Notes: a model not told the origin generated them from the sequence alone. 9,800 nucleotides of DNA from Frankiales bacterium (GCA_004299215.1 SCTD01000273.1:1-9800), one strand, 5' to 3'; shown: positions 1 through 6,718, counted from the stretch's first letter. Numbers and translations are program-made.

Positions 1-27
1 GCAGCATCGGGATCACCCCGATGCTGC
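1..27. repeat. Perfect 11-bp inverted repeat inside the membrane-protein gene
   Basis: GCAGCATCGGG (1-11) and its exact reverse complement CCCGATGCTGC (17-27) flank a 5-nt spacer. It lies in the coding region for residues GSIGVIPML of the partial minus-strand gene. Its role is unknown; it may be a coincidence of codon choice. Confidence 0.5.
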
Positions 28-262
28 CCACGAGATACTGGCCCGCGTAGAAGGGCACGACCGCGACCGCTGCCAGGCCGAGGGCGAGGACGCGGTGCGG
101 CGCACGGGTGGCGGCCAGCGCGGCGAGCGTCCCGACCAGCGCCACCAGGACGAGGACGGGCGGGACGACCCCGGAGCCCGCGGCGACCACCAGGACGGCT
201 GCCGGTCCGGCCAGCAGGAGCACGGCCCGGGAGACCGAGGTCCGGTCCAGGGCGGTCAGCAC
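1..262 (-). CDS. Partial polytopic membrane protein, probable O-antigen ligase/polymerase-like (N-terminus only)
   Basis: Only the first 87 codons are present; the gene runs off the left edge. The GTG start at 262-260 is well supported: on the minus strand GAGGGG (275-270) lies exactly 7 nt before it, and it overlaps the end of the upstream glycosyltransferase by 7 nt (its TGA is 258-256), which indicates translational coupling. After a short N-terminus (VLTALDRTSVSR) there are three hydrophobic stretches, roughly residues 13-29, 32-51 and 58-73, joined by short loops with basic residues (RAPHR at 53-57), as in a multi-spanning inner-membrane protein. The stretch around residues 66-87, ending VPFYAGQYL then GSIGVIPML, and the position behind a glycosyltransferase resemble actinobacterial O-antigen ligase/polymerase-type proteins, which join or polymerise lipid-linked glycan. 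That assignment is inferred from layout and general similarity; a flippase or another polysaccharide membrane protein is possible. Confidence 0.72.
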   Translation of the reverse strand, partial: MLTALDRTSVSRAVLLLAGPAAVLVVAAGSGVVPPVLVLVALVGTLAALAATRAPHRVLALGLAAVAVVPFYAGQYLVGSIGVIPML

Positions 263-1353
263 CGGCCATCCCCTCGGTAGATGCCGAGCAGGCGCGCTGC
301 AACGCCGTCCCAGTCGCGGCCCTGGACGGCCGGGTCCGGCGCGTCCGGGCGGGGTTCGGCCAGCAGCCGCCGGACCTCGCGGACGAAGGCCGGGCCCGGC
401 TCCACCATGACGACGCGCTCCGAGACGGCGACCCCGGGCAGCGGCGTGGCCACGACCGGCAGCCCAGCGGCGAGGTACTCGAGCAGCTTCATCGGGTCCA
501 TGCTCGCGGTGAAGTCGTCCACACGATGCGGAAGCAGCCCGACGGACGCCCGAAGGAGCAGGCCGGGGACGAGGGCGACGTCCACGGGGCCGAGCCAGGT
601 CGCACCCGACGCGGTGAGCGCCGCAGCGGCGCCGGCATCGGCTGGCCCGGCGACGACGACGGGGAGCTCGCCGGCGACGGCCGCGATCAGGCCGACGTCG
701 ACCCGCTCCTGGACGCTGCCGACGTAGACCGCGAACCGCCCGGCCGGGAGCCCGGCCGGGAGCCCGGCCGGGGCTGCCGCGCCGTCGGAGAAGGCCTGCA
801 GGTCGACGCCGTTCGGCACGACCTGCGCCCTGACGCCGAAGTCGCGGCCGAGCCGGTCGGCGAGCACCGCCGTCACGCTGGTGCAGGCGTCGGCGCCGGC
901 AGCGGCGCGGTAGCCCGCGTCGACGCGGCGGCGCAGGTGACGCACCGACGCGAGGCCCCGCCAGTCGTCGACGGCGTCGAAGCAGCGACGGCCGGCGGGC
1001 AGGTGGGGCAGCAGCGGCGCCCACAGCGGGGTCGCGGCGATCACCACCCGATCAGGTCGGCCACCGAGCTCGCGCTCCAGCGCACGGGCGCACGCGCGCC
1101 AGCCGAGCCGGTCCCAGGCGCCCGTCACCGTCCGGTGCCCGGGGACGTCGGCGGACACGACCTGAGCTCCAGGCAGCCAGGACCGACTGCTGACCGCCCG
1201 CGCCGGCCCCACGCGGAAGCGGGGGAAGTCGACGACGTCGAGGCGTTCGACCGACGGGTCTGCCGCCCACCGCGTCAGCAGCGCCCGCCACCGCGTGCCG
1301 TGGTGCTCGAGCGCGTCGAACCTGCTCCCGAGCAGGACGGTCACGTCGGTCAT
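256..1353 (-). CDS. GT-B fold glycosyltransferase (GT4-like), polysaccharide assembly
   Basis: The 365-residue protein has the size and two-domain layout of a GT-B glycosyltransferase that moves a sugar from a nucleotide donor to a lipid-linked glycan on the cytosolic face of the membrane. The N-terminal Rossmann-like half starts with a beta strand (VTVLLGSRFD), and the first half ends with VVPNGVD (residues 178-184), a hallmark of GT4 proteins. The donor-binding half opens with FAVYVGSV after an LPAG linker and contains the conserved DPMKLLEYLAAGLPVV block (to about residue 301, M288, E292), where the family carries its donor-contacting glutamate. ATG 1353 is used, with no convincing ribosome binding site. 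It is the first gene of a minus-strand pair with the membrane protein, overlapping it by 7 nt. The donor and acceptor sugars cannot be told from sequence. The linker holds a 12-bp tandem repeat. Confidence 0.9.
   Translation of the reverse strand: MTDVTVLLGSRFDALEHHGTRWRALLTRWAADPSVERLDVVDFPRFRVGPARAVSSRSWLPGAQVVSADVPGHRTVTGAWDRLGWRACARALERELGGRPDRVVIAATPLWAPLLPHLPAGRRCFDAVDDWRGLASVRHLRRRVDAGYRAAAGADACTSVTAVLADRLGRDFGVRAQVVPNGVDLQAFSDGAAAPAGLPAGLPAGRFAVYVGSVQERVDVGLIAAVAGELPVVVAGPADAGAAAALTASGATWLGPVDVALVPGLLLRASVGLLPHRVDDFTASMDPMKLLEYLAAGLPVVATPLPGVAVSERVVMVEPGPAFVREVRRLLAEPRPDAPDPAVQGRDWDGVAARLLGIYRGDGRC
739..773. repeat. Tandem 12-bp repeat (2.8 copies) encoding LPAG repeats
   Basis: The unit CCCGGCCGGGAG occurs at 739-750 and 751-762, with a third, partial copy at 763-772. 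Each unit contains the palindrome CCCGGCCGGG. On the minus strand it adds in-frame PAGLPAGLPAG at about residues 194-204 of the glycosyltransferase, in the hinge between its two domains. Loss or gain of a unit would keep the frame. Confidence 0.85.
1321..1336. repeat. 16-bp palindrome in the divergent start region
   Basis: CCTGCT (1321-1326) and AGCAGG (1331-1336) are exact reverse complements around CCCG. The site lies within codons 6-11 of the minus-strand glycosyltransferase and about 44-59 bp upstream of the plus-strand start at 1380. It could be an operator for either gene; no regulator is identified. Confidence 0.35.
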
Positions 1354-1379
1354 GCCGGCACCGCTGCGAGACTGGTGCG

Positions 1380-2279
1380 ATGGACGCCGACCTCGCGGAC
1401 GTGGGCGTGGTCGTCGTGGCCTACCGATCCGCAGACACGATCGCGGACTGCCTGCGCGCCCTGCCCCTTGCCCGACTCGGCGACGTCGTGGTCGTCGACA
1501 ACGACTCGCCCGACGACAGCGCCGCGCGCGCCGGGGCGGCCGGCGTCCGGGTCGTGCGCCAGGCGAACCTCGGCTTCGGCGCCGGCTGCAACCGGGGCGA
1601 GCGCGAGCTGGCCTCTGACGTGCGCCTCGTGCTCTTCCTGAACCCGGACGCCGTCCTGACGGAGGCGGACCTGAGCCGACTGGTGACGCACCTGCGGGAC
1701 GACCCGCGCTGCGCGGTGGTCGGCCCCAGGGTCACCAGCGGGGGCCGCCCCACGTGGTCCGCGGGGCACCTCGCCACCCTGGCCACCGAGCTGCGCCCCC
1801 TGCTCCCGGCCCCGCTGAGCCGTCTCGGACCGGTGCGACGGCTGCCGCCGGAGCACGCCGTGACGGGCCCCGTCGGGTACGTCGAGGGTGCGTGCTTCCT
1901 CGTCCGGCGCGACGTCCTGGCGGAGGTCGGCCGGTTCGACGAGGACTACTTCCTCTACTTCGAGGAGCTGGACCTGTCCCGACGGCTCGCGGTCGCCGGT
2001 TGGGAGGTGCACCTGTGCGCCGAGGCCGTGGTCGAGCACGCGATGGGCGCCTCCACCGCGGGGACGCCGTTCGGGGCGAGCCCGCACATGGTGCGGAGCC
2101 GCCTGCGCTACCTGCACCGCTGGCACGGCGCTCGCGCTGCGCGGACGTACGCCGTGGCCGCGCGGCTGTCCTGGCGCCTGCGCCAGCTGCGGGGACGTCT
2201 GCCGGCCGACGAGCGCCGTGCTCTCGTGCAGGCCGCTCGGGACGGGGTCAGGCACGGGAGCGCTCCAGCGCGTCGATGA
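1380..2279 (+). CDS. GT2-family glycosyltransferase (rhamnosyltransferase-like)
   Basis: The 299-residue protein is a GT-A fold family 2 glycosyltransferase, close in layout to bacterial rhamnosyltransferases that extend lipid-linked cell-wall or surface glycans. Motifs in order are VVVVAYRS near the N-terminus, VVDNDSPDD (V39 D40 N41 D42) contacting the nucleotide, NLGFGAGCN, NPDAVL (N88-D90) in the metal-binding DXD position, VEGACFLVRR (from V168), and FDEDYFLYFEELDLSRR (186-202), the acceptor and catalytic-base region. ATG 1380 puts the first beta strand at residues 9-15 as expected; no clear ribosome binding site precedes it. The gene faces away from its left neighbour across 26 bp and runs 32 bp into the end of the convergent gene on its right, so it must carry its own promoter. 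The exact sugar is not determinable here. Confidence 0.93.
   Translation: MDADLADVGVVVVAYRSADTIADCLRALPLARLGDVVVVDNDSPDDSAARAGAAGVRVVRQANLGFGAGCNRGERELASDVRLVLFLNPDAVLTEADLSRLVTHLRDDPRCAVVGPRVTSGGRPTWSAGHLATLATELRPLLPAPLSRLGPVRRLPPEHAVTGPVGYVEGACFLVRRDVLAEVGRFDEDYFLYFEELDLSRRLAVAGWEVHLCAEAVVEHAMGASTAGTPFGASPHMVRSRLRYLHRWHGARAARTYAVAARLSWRLRQLRGRLPADERRALVQAARDGVRHGSAPARR
2248..2279. other. 32-bp convergent overlap of two glycosyltransferase 3' ends
   Basis: The plus-strand GT2 frame stops at 2279 and the minus-strand GT4 frame stops at 2248, so both coding ends share these bases in opposite directions. No terminator can lie between them, and transcripts from the two sides must be complementary here. 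Confidence 0.88.
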
Positions 2280-3300
2280 GCGGAGCGGCCGCCACCCGCC
2301 ATCCCGGGAGGGCGACCGCCCGGATCAGCTCCTCCCGGCGGTGCCGGGCAGCGACGTCCACCAGGGACTGCACCAGGCCGTCGACCAGGTCGCCGACGTG
2401 GCACGCGGACGTGGCACCGGCCGGCAGCGAGCGGGCGCCGTACGCCGTCGTGACGACGACCCTGCCGCGCGCAACCGCGTCGACCACCTTCAGCTGCGTC
2501 CCGCCGCCGCTCGTCGCGGGCGCGACCACGACCGCTGCGTCCCGGTAGAGGACGTCCAGGTCGTCGACGAACCCCAGCCCGCCCAGCTCCTCCCCGCCGC
2601 GGCCGGCGAGCACCAGACGCGCGCCGGGGACGCGCCGCGCGACGGCCGGCCAGACGTCCCGCACGAGAGCTCGACCGCCGGCGGCGTTCGGGCCGTAGGT
2701 CCAGTCGGCCACGGCGAGGACGTGACCGTCGGGCGGCGACGGGGGGCAGGGACGGACCTCCGCGACGTTCGGGACGACCACCACGGCCGGCGCCCCCCAG
2801 CCCCTGACGGTCTCCGCGTCCGCGTCGTCGACGCACACGCTGACCTGCGCAGCCCGGACGACCCTCGGCTCCCAGCGGGCCGCCTTCGCCGACTCGACCC
2901 GCCCGAGCAGGGTGCCGGTGGTGCGTTGCCGCTGCACCTCGAGGTTGGGCAGGTCGACGAACACGGGCGGTGCCAGGGCCGGCAGCTCCGCTGCGAGGTA
3001 GGAGTGCGAGACGACGACGGCGTCGGCGGCCCGAGCCAGCTGCACGAGCGCCTCGGCCCCTGCCTGGTCCAGCAGTCCGCGCCCCAGGAACGGCCCGGTG
3101 CCCGCGAGTGCGGCCAGGCGGCTGCGGCCGCAGCGCGGCAGCACGTGGACGTCCGCGGGTGCCGGCGAGGTCCGGCGGCCGGTGGCGACCGCGACCGTCA
3201 CCGGACCCGCCTGCTTCAGGGCGTGGATCAGACCGACCATCCGCGCCCGGCCGCCGTTGTGCGACGGCCACGGGCTCTCCGCGGCGACGAAGAGGATCAC
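2248..3300 (-). CDS. GT4-family glycosyltransferase
   Basis: The 350-residue GT-B glycosyltransferase probably adds a sugar to the same glycan as its neighbours. The N-terminus VILFVAAESPWPSHNGGRAR is the classic first strand and glycine-rich loop of GT4 enzymes (P10-W11-P12, G16-G17). The donor domain contains DWTYGPNAAGG (W200-N205), LVLAGRG, and the signature GGGTQLKVVDAVARG (265-279, K271) followed by RVVVTT. GTG 3300 is chosen because it sits directly before the first strand and follows the upstream stop (3317) by 16 nt. An open frame extends upstream to 3606, but it overlaps the upstream enzyme heavily and reads as low-complexity arginine- and serine-rich sequence. There is no good ribosome binding site, so translation may depend on coupling to the upstream gene. 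Its last 32 bp overlap the convergent GT2 gene. Confidence 0.91.
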   Translation of the reverse strand: MILFVAAESPWPSHNGGRARMVGLIHALKQAGPVTVAVATGRRTSPAPADVHVLPRCGRSRLAALAGTGPFLGRGLLDQAGAEALVQLARAADAVVVSHSYLAAELPALAPPVFVDLPNLEVQRQRTTGTLLGRVESAKAARWEPRVVRAAQVSVCVDDADAETVRGWGAPAVVVVPNVAEVRPCPPSPPDGHVLAVADWTYGPNAAGGRALVRDVWPAVARRVPGARLVLAGRGGEELGGLGFVDDLDVLYRDAAVVVAPATSGGGTQLKVVDAVARGRVVVTTAYGARSLPAGATSACHVGDLVDGLVQSLVDVAARHRREELIRAVALPGWRVAAAPLIDALERSRA

Positions 3301-3316
3301 CGGAGGACCGTCACCG

Positions 3317-4291
3317 TCAGCGCTCCGCCACGGCGGCCGCGACGGCTGCGAGGCCCGCCGCGAAGGCCTTCTCGTGCTCGTCGCGCAGGACGACGACCTC
3401 GGCGGCGAGCCGGTCGCGATCCCGCAGCGCGGTGCGCACCGCCTCGGCCAGCGACTCGGGCCCACCGTCGGTGAAGACAGCCCCGCGGAAGAGGTACTCC
3501 CGCAAGGCGTCCGTGCCGGATGCGACGACAGGGCGCCCCGCTCCGACTGCCTCGTAGGCCGCGCGCTGCATGGTGTCCTCGCGCGTGGTGAGGGCCAGCA
3601 CGACATCGGCCGAGGCGACCAGGTCGTCGTACTCCCCGCGATCCAGGTACCCGCTCAGCGTGAGGTTCGGCGGGACGTCGGACAGCGCGGCAGGCGGCCG
3701 GCCGGTCACGACGAACGCGACGTCCGGGAGCAGTGCGGCAGCGCCCACGACGTCGGCCCAGGGCTCGTCGGGGTACCAGCTCGCAGGCATGACCACGCGC
3801 CCGCTGGGCGGGGCAGTGCTCGTCGCGACCGGCGGGTCGTGCAGGGCGCAGGCCCGCACGCCCTTCGCGCGCAGCGGTACGGCCAGGCGCTCCGTAGTGA
3901 CGACCACGACGTCCGCACGGCGCAGCCAGCGCACCGACCGGGGCTCGCCCGTCGCCGGCTCCAGGACGGCACCGGTGTGGGCGTCGACTCCGATCCGGCA
4001 GCCGGTGAGTCGGCTCCAGAGCAGCCCCAGAACCACGAGGCTCGTGGGCGGCGCCATCACCCACAGCACCGGCGGCCTCCGACGGACCAGCACGGCGATC
4101 GTCAGCACGGCCTGCAGCAGGTGGCGCACCGGCGCGGTACGGCGATCCGTCAGGCGCCCGACGCTCAGGAAGACGGGCGTGGCGCCCAGAGCCCGGCTGA
4201 GGTCCTCGCTCCGACCGTGATGGCGCATCCACGACACGAACAGCGGGGCGCGTCGTCCCAGGTCGCGGCGCGTGCGGTCGACGGCGCTCAC
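3317..4291 (-). CDS. GT4-like glycosyltransferase, first gene of the minus-strand run
   Basis: With the GTG start at 4291 the protein is 324 residues. The early block VSWMRHHGRSEDLSRALG (19-36) is typical of a subgroup of GT-B glycosyltransferases. It is followed by a hydrophobic stretch (about 75-92, around WVMAPPTSLVVLGLLW) that may be a membrane-associating helix, then VDAHTG (D103, H105). The donor half holds VVMPASWYPDEPW, FVVTGRPP, GYLDRGEYDDLVASADVVLAL, and EAVGAGRPVVASGTDALREYL with the conserved glutamate at 247. An ATG at 4393 in the same frame would add 34 arginine-rich residues that lack family character. GTG 4291 is preferred because a -10-like TAGCCT lies 7 nt before it, fitting a leaderless message. 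The next gene starts 16 nt after its stop. The substrate is unknown. Confidence 0.9.
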   Translation of the reverse strand: MSAVDRTRRDLGRRAPLFVSWMRHHGRSEDLSRALGATPVFLSVGRLTDRRTAPVRHLLQAVLTIAVLVRRRPPVLWVMAPPTSLVVLGLLWSRLTGCRIGVDAHTGAVLEPATGEPRSVRWLRRADVVVVTTERLAVPLRAKGVRACALHDPPVATSTAPPSGRVVMPASWYPDEPWADVVGAAALLPDVAFVVTGRPPAALSDVPPNLTLSGYLDRGEYDDLVASADVVLALTTREDTMQRAAYEAVGAGRPVVASGTDALREYLFRGAVFTDGGPESLAEAVRTALRDRDRLAAEVVVLRDEHEKAFAAGLAAVAAAVAER

Positions 4292-4332
4292 GACAGCGAG
4301 GCTAGCGGCGGTGCCTGGCGCGTGAAGGTCAA
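4292..4332 (-). promoter_or_regulatory. Candidate leaderless promoter for the glycosyltransferase at 4291
   Basis: On the minus strand TAGCCT (4304-4299) matches the actinobacterial -10 pattern TANNNT, and 7 nt separate it from the GTG at 4291, the spacing seen for transcripts that begin at the start codon. A TTGACC box occurs at 4332-4327, but 22 bp upstream of the -10 is too long for a standard spacer; TTCACG with a 16-bp spacer is the weaker alternative. No Shine-Dalgarno sequence is present. Confidence 0.5.
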
Positions 4333-4461
4333 CGTGCCGGCGTCCTCTCCGTCGCTGCCCTCGCCGCCACGGTCGCGACGCCTGCCTCCACAACGGCTGA
4401 GCCCGGGCTTCGTCGCGCTCGCGGCTCCGTCGTCCCCCCGGTTGGCAGAGGCATCATCAAA

Positions 4462-4513
4462 ACTGTGGACGTGCCTCCCCCGGCACTCGGCGTAGGTTTA
4501 CGCACTGTGGACG
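4462..4513. repeat. 10-bp direct repeats (ACTGTGGACG) spaced 42 bp
   Basis: ACTGTGGACG occurs at 4462-4471 and again at 4504-4513. The 42-bp period equals about four helical turns, so both copies face the same side of the DNA. Each copy contains an in-frame GTG that could start the regulator gene (4465 or 4507). SARP-type activators are known to bind direct heptamer repeats, so this is a possible self-regulatory site, though the spacing is not the usual 11 or 22 bp. Confidence 0.4.
4490..4506 (+). promoter_or_regulatory. Candidate -10 box with overlapping 14-bp palindrome, regulator gene
   Basis: TAGGTT (4493-4498) matches TANNNT and lies 8 nt before the GTG at 4507, fitting a leaderless start. 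It is embedded in GCGTA-GGTT-TACGC (4490-4503), a palindrome with 5-bp arms, so a protein bound there would block the promoter. No clear -35 box is seen 16-18 bp upstream. Confidence 0.45.
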
Positions 4514-6570
4514 AGGTGTCGACGCTGCGTAGACAGGGCTCCGTGACGTCCGCGGCGCTGGCAGCCCTCACCGCCGGCCACCCCGACGCCGCCCGCCGGC
4601 TCATCGCGGACGCGCTCCCGCGCGCGAACGGGCCCGTGGAGCGGGCCGAGCTGATCCGGCTCCGCGCCCGGCTCACCACGTGGTCCGGCCCGATCGACGT
4701 CGCGGCCTGGGCCGAGCTGCTGAAGGTCGCCGACGAGGTCGCCGACGCCGCTCCGGACCTCGCCGCCGCGATGATCTGCGACGCCGCCGTCCTCGCCGCC
4801 TACACCCGTCAGCTGCCGCAGTGCGAGGCGCTGGCCCTCCGGGCCCTGGAGCTCACCGGCGGGGAGGGCACCCTCGGCGCGCTGGCCGCCACCGGGCTCG
4901 GCATCGCGTACGCCCTCACCGGCCGCACCGACCAGGCCCAGCCGCTGCTCGACCGGTCCGCGGACCTGCTCGACGCCGACGGCGGGATCGTCGACGCCGC
5001 CGAGCTGCTGCTGCCGGCGGTGCTCGCGCTGGTGGTCCAGGAGAGGTACGACGAGGCCGTCGACACCGCGGCGCGCTTCCTCACCGCGGCCAGGTCGCTC
5101 GGTGCGATCGGGCTGCTGCCGCTCCCGCTCTGCCTGCTCGCGCACGCGGGCTGGAAGGCGGGACGCTGGGACGAGGCCCGGCTCGCTGCGGCGGAGGCGC
5201 TGTCCCTCGCGGCCGGCAGCGGCGAGGTGGCGCTGGAGCTCTACGCCGAGGCGATGCTCGCGCTGGTCGCCGGCGGTCAGGGACGCGACGAGGCGTGCCG
5301 CGACCGGGCGGCGCGCACGCTCGCGCTGTCGGACTCGACCGGCATCGGGATGTTCCGCGTCACGGCCAACATGGCGCTGGTGCACCTGGCGCTGTCGAGG
5401 GGGCGGCCGCAGGACGCGCTCGCGCCGCTGGCCGAGGTCGACCGGCTGATGGACGGGCAGCGCCGGTCGGGGATGCTCAACTGGCACGCCGACCACATCG
5501 CGGTCCTGGTGCAGCTGGGCCTGCACGAGCGCGCCGCCGAGGTGTGCCGGCTGCTGGAGCAGGAGGCGCCGGGGAACCGCTGGGAGAGCGCCGCGCTGCT
5601 GCGCTGCCGGTCGTTCTTCGAGGCCGACGACTCGCGCGCCGTCGAGTCGCTCACGGCGTCGGTCGCGGCGTTCTCCTGGCAGCCGTACGAGCAGGCGCGC
5701 AGCCGGCTGCGGCTCGCCGAGCGGCTCGCACCGGCATCGCCCGACCGCGCCCGCGAGCAGGCGTCGGAGGCGCACCGGGTGTTCACGCGGCTGCGTGCCC
5801 GCGGGTGGGCGGCGCAGGCCGAGGTGCTGCTCGGCTCCGACGCCCTCGGCGGGAGGAAGGGCGAGCTCGCGGTCGTCCCGTGCGGGCTCGAGGTCCGGCT
5901 GCTCGGTGGCTTCGCCGTCCTCCGCGACGGGGTGCCGGTGCCGGTCGCGGCCGGCACCGGCGCGCAGGCCGTGAAGTATGTCGCGCTGCAGGGGGGTCGG
6001 GTCTCCGCGGACCGGCTCGTCGAGGCGCTGTGGCCGCGGGCGGAGCCCGGACGAGGGAAGGTCCGGCTGCGCAACGTCCTGGCCCGGCTGCGCCAGAGCG
6101 GGGAGCTGCTCGAGCGCGACGGCGACGAGATCGCCCTGGTGGAGGGGTGCGCGGTCGACGCGGTGACCTTCATGGAGGAGTCCGCCGCCGCCCTCGCCGG
6201 CACCGAGGAGCAGCTGCGCCGCGCCGTCGCGCGCTACGCCGGTGAGCTGCTCCCTGGCGACCGCTACCAGGACTGGACCAGCGGACCGCGCGAGCGGCTG
6301 CGCAACCGCTACCTCGGCCTGCTCGACCGGCTGGCCGCGCTGTGCGCCGGCCGCGGTGCCGTCGACGAGGCGCTGCAGTGGTGGGAGCAGGCGCTGGACG
6401 TCGAGCCGTACGACGAGGACCGCTACATCGCGATGGCGGCGCTGCTCGTCTCCGCCGGCCGCACCGGTCCGGCGAACCGCGTCGTCCGGCGCGCGCAGGC
6501 GATGCTCGACCGGCTGAGCGTCCCGGCCTCCCCGGCGCTGGAGTCGCTCGCAACCCAGGTCGGCGCCTGA
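4507..6570 (+). CDS. TPR-like regulator with C-terminal SARP (winged helix + BTAD) domain
   Basis: The 687-residue protein is a predicted transcription factor. Residues 1 to about 455 are alpha-helical, Ala/Leu/Arg-rich sequence in TPR-like pairs (for example AALTAGHPDAARRLIADALP and GWKAGRWDEARLAAAEALSL), likely a ligand- or protein-sensing solenoid; no Walker A motif is visible. From about residue 462 (EVRLLGGFAVLRDG) comes an OmpR-type winged helix, including SADRLVEALWPRAEPGRGKV and RLRNVLARLRQ. A BTAD domain follows to the end, with YAGELLPGDRYQDW, RERLRNRYLGLLDRL and DVEPYDEDRYIAMAALLVSAGR. SARP proteins normally carry this DNA-binding head at the N-terminus. GTG 4507 is preferred because a -10-like TAGGTT sits 8 nt upstream; GTG 4465 would add 14 residues, with AGAGG 13 nt upstream. 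It is divergent from the glycosyltransferase genes, which makes them plausible targets, unproven. Confidence 0.88.
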   Translation: MDEVSTLRRQGSVTSAALAALTAGHPDAARRLIADALPRANGPVERAELIRLRARLTTWSGPIDVAAWAELLKVADEVADAAPDLAAAMICDAAVLAAYTRQLPQCEALALRALELTGGEGTLGALAATGLGIAYALTGRTDQAQPLLDRSADLLDADGGIVDAAELLLPAVLALVVQERYDEAVDTAARFLTAARSLGAIGLLPLPLCLLAHAGWKAGRWDEARLAAAEALSLAAGSGEVALELYAEAMLALVAGGQGRDEACRDRAARTLALSDSTGIGMFRVTANMALVHLALSRGRPQDALAPLAEVDRLMDGQRRSGMLNWHADHIAVLVQLGLHERAAEVCRLLEQEAPGNRWESAALLRCRSFFEADDSRAVESLTASVAAFSWQPYEQARSRLRLAERLAPASPDRAREQASEAHRVFTRLRARGWAAQAEVLLGSDALGGRKGELAVVPCGLEVRLLGGFAVLRDGVPVPVAAGTGAQAVKYVALQGGRVSADRLVEALWPRAEPGRGKVRLRNVLARLRQSGELLERDGDEIALVEGCAVDAVTFMEESAAALAGTEEQLRRAVARYAGELLPGDRYQDWTSGPRERLRNRYLGLLDRLAALCAGRGAVDEALQWWEQALDVEPYDEDRYIAMAALLVSAGRTGPANRVVRRAQAMLDRLSVPASPALESLATQVGA

Positions 6571-6586
6571 CCTGCTCCTGTCCCGT

Positions 6587-6648
6587 GCCGATCTTCGTCA
6601 TCTGGTGGGGCTTCCCGCGTGGCGCGCCACCACATGACGAAGATCGGC
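6587..6648. repeat. Long imperfect palindrome after the SARP gene (possible terminator or dispersed element)
   Basis: Arms of 22 nt (6587-6608 and 6627-6648) are reverse complements with a single mismatch (6602 against 6633) around an 18-nt spacer. The right side contains a perfect 12-bp palindrome GTGGCGCGCCAC (6619-6630) that competes with the long stem. It begins 16 nt after the SARP stop codon. There is no T-tract, so it is not a classical intrinsic terminator, although it could still end or protect the transcript. Removing 14 bp (6609-6622) would leave a nearly continuous palindrome, suggesting it was once more regular. Confidence 0.75.
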
Positions 6649-6674
6649 GGGGTTCCCGTGCCTCGTCGGTGCTG

Positions 6675-6718
6675 AGAACCACTGGGGCATAGCCCTTTCG
6701 GGCCCCCGGCAGAACCAC
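6675..6718 (+). promoter_or_regulatory. Structured non-coding element: bulged hairpin between two AGAACCAC repeats
   Basis: AGAACCAC occurs at 6675-6682 and 6711-6718. Between them, GGGG (6684-6687) pairs with CCCC (6704-6707), and GCCC (6692-6695) pairs with GGGC (6700-6703) around a TTTC loop, leaving a 4-nt CATA bulge on the left side. GTGGT at 6746-6750 could pair with the ACCAC of either repeat. I do not recognise a named riboswitch or regulator site. It lies upstream of the probable start point of the next gene, so it may act as DNA or within a read-through transcript. Confidence 0.45.

Noticed and set aside
1..269. ATG at 269-267 as the start of the membrane protein
   Set aside because: It is in a different frame whose product is arginine- and proline-rich; the GTG at 262 gives hydrophobic segments and has a well-placed ribosome binding site.
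1350..2255. Minus-strand open frame opposite the GT2 gene
   Set aside because: Low-complexity, Arg/Gly/Val-rich product with no motif; the plus-strand frame has all GT2 motifs.
3301..3606. Upstream extension of the GT4 gene that starts at 3300
   Set aside because: The frame is open, but it lies over the end of the preceding glycosyltransferase, reads as arginine- and serine-rich sequence, and the family N-terminus begins at 3300.
4292..4393. N-terminal extension of the glycosyltransferase to ATG 4393
   Set aside because: The extra residues are arginine-rich and unlike the family, and they would consume the -10 box and the divergent promoter region.
4498..5775. Minus-strand open frame opposite the SARP regulator
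   Set aside because: Rich in arginine, glutamine and leucine with no domain; the plus strand has clear winged-helix and BTAD motifs.
6587..6648. Insertion-sequence end or CRISPR repeat
   Set aside because: There is no transposase, no flanking target duplication, and only one repeat-spacer unit.
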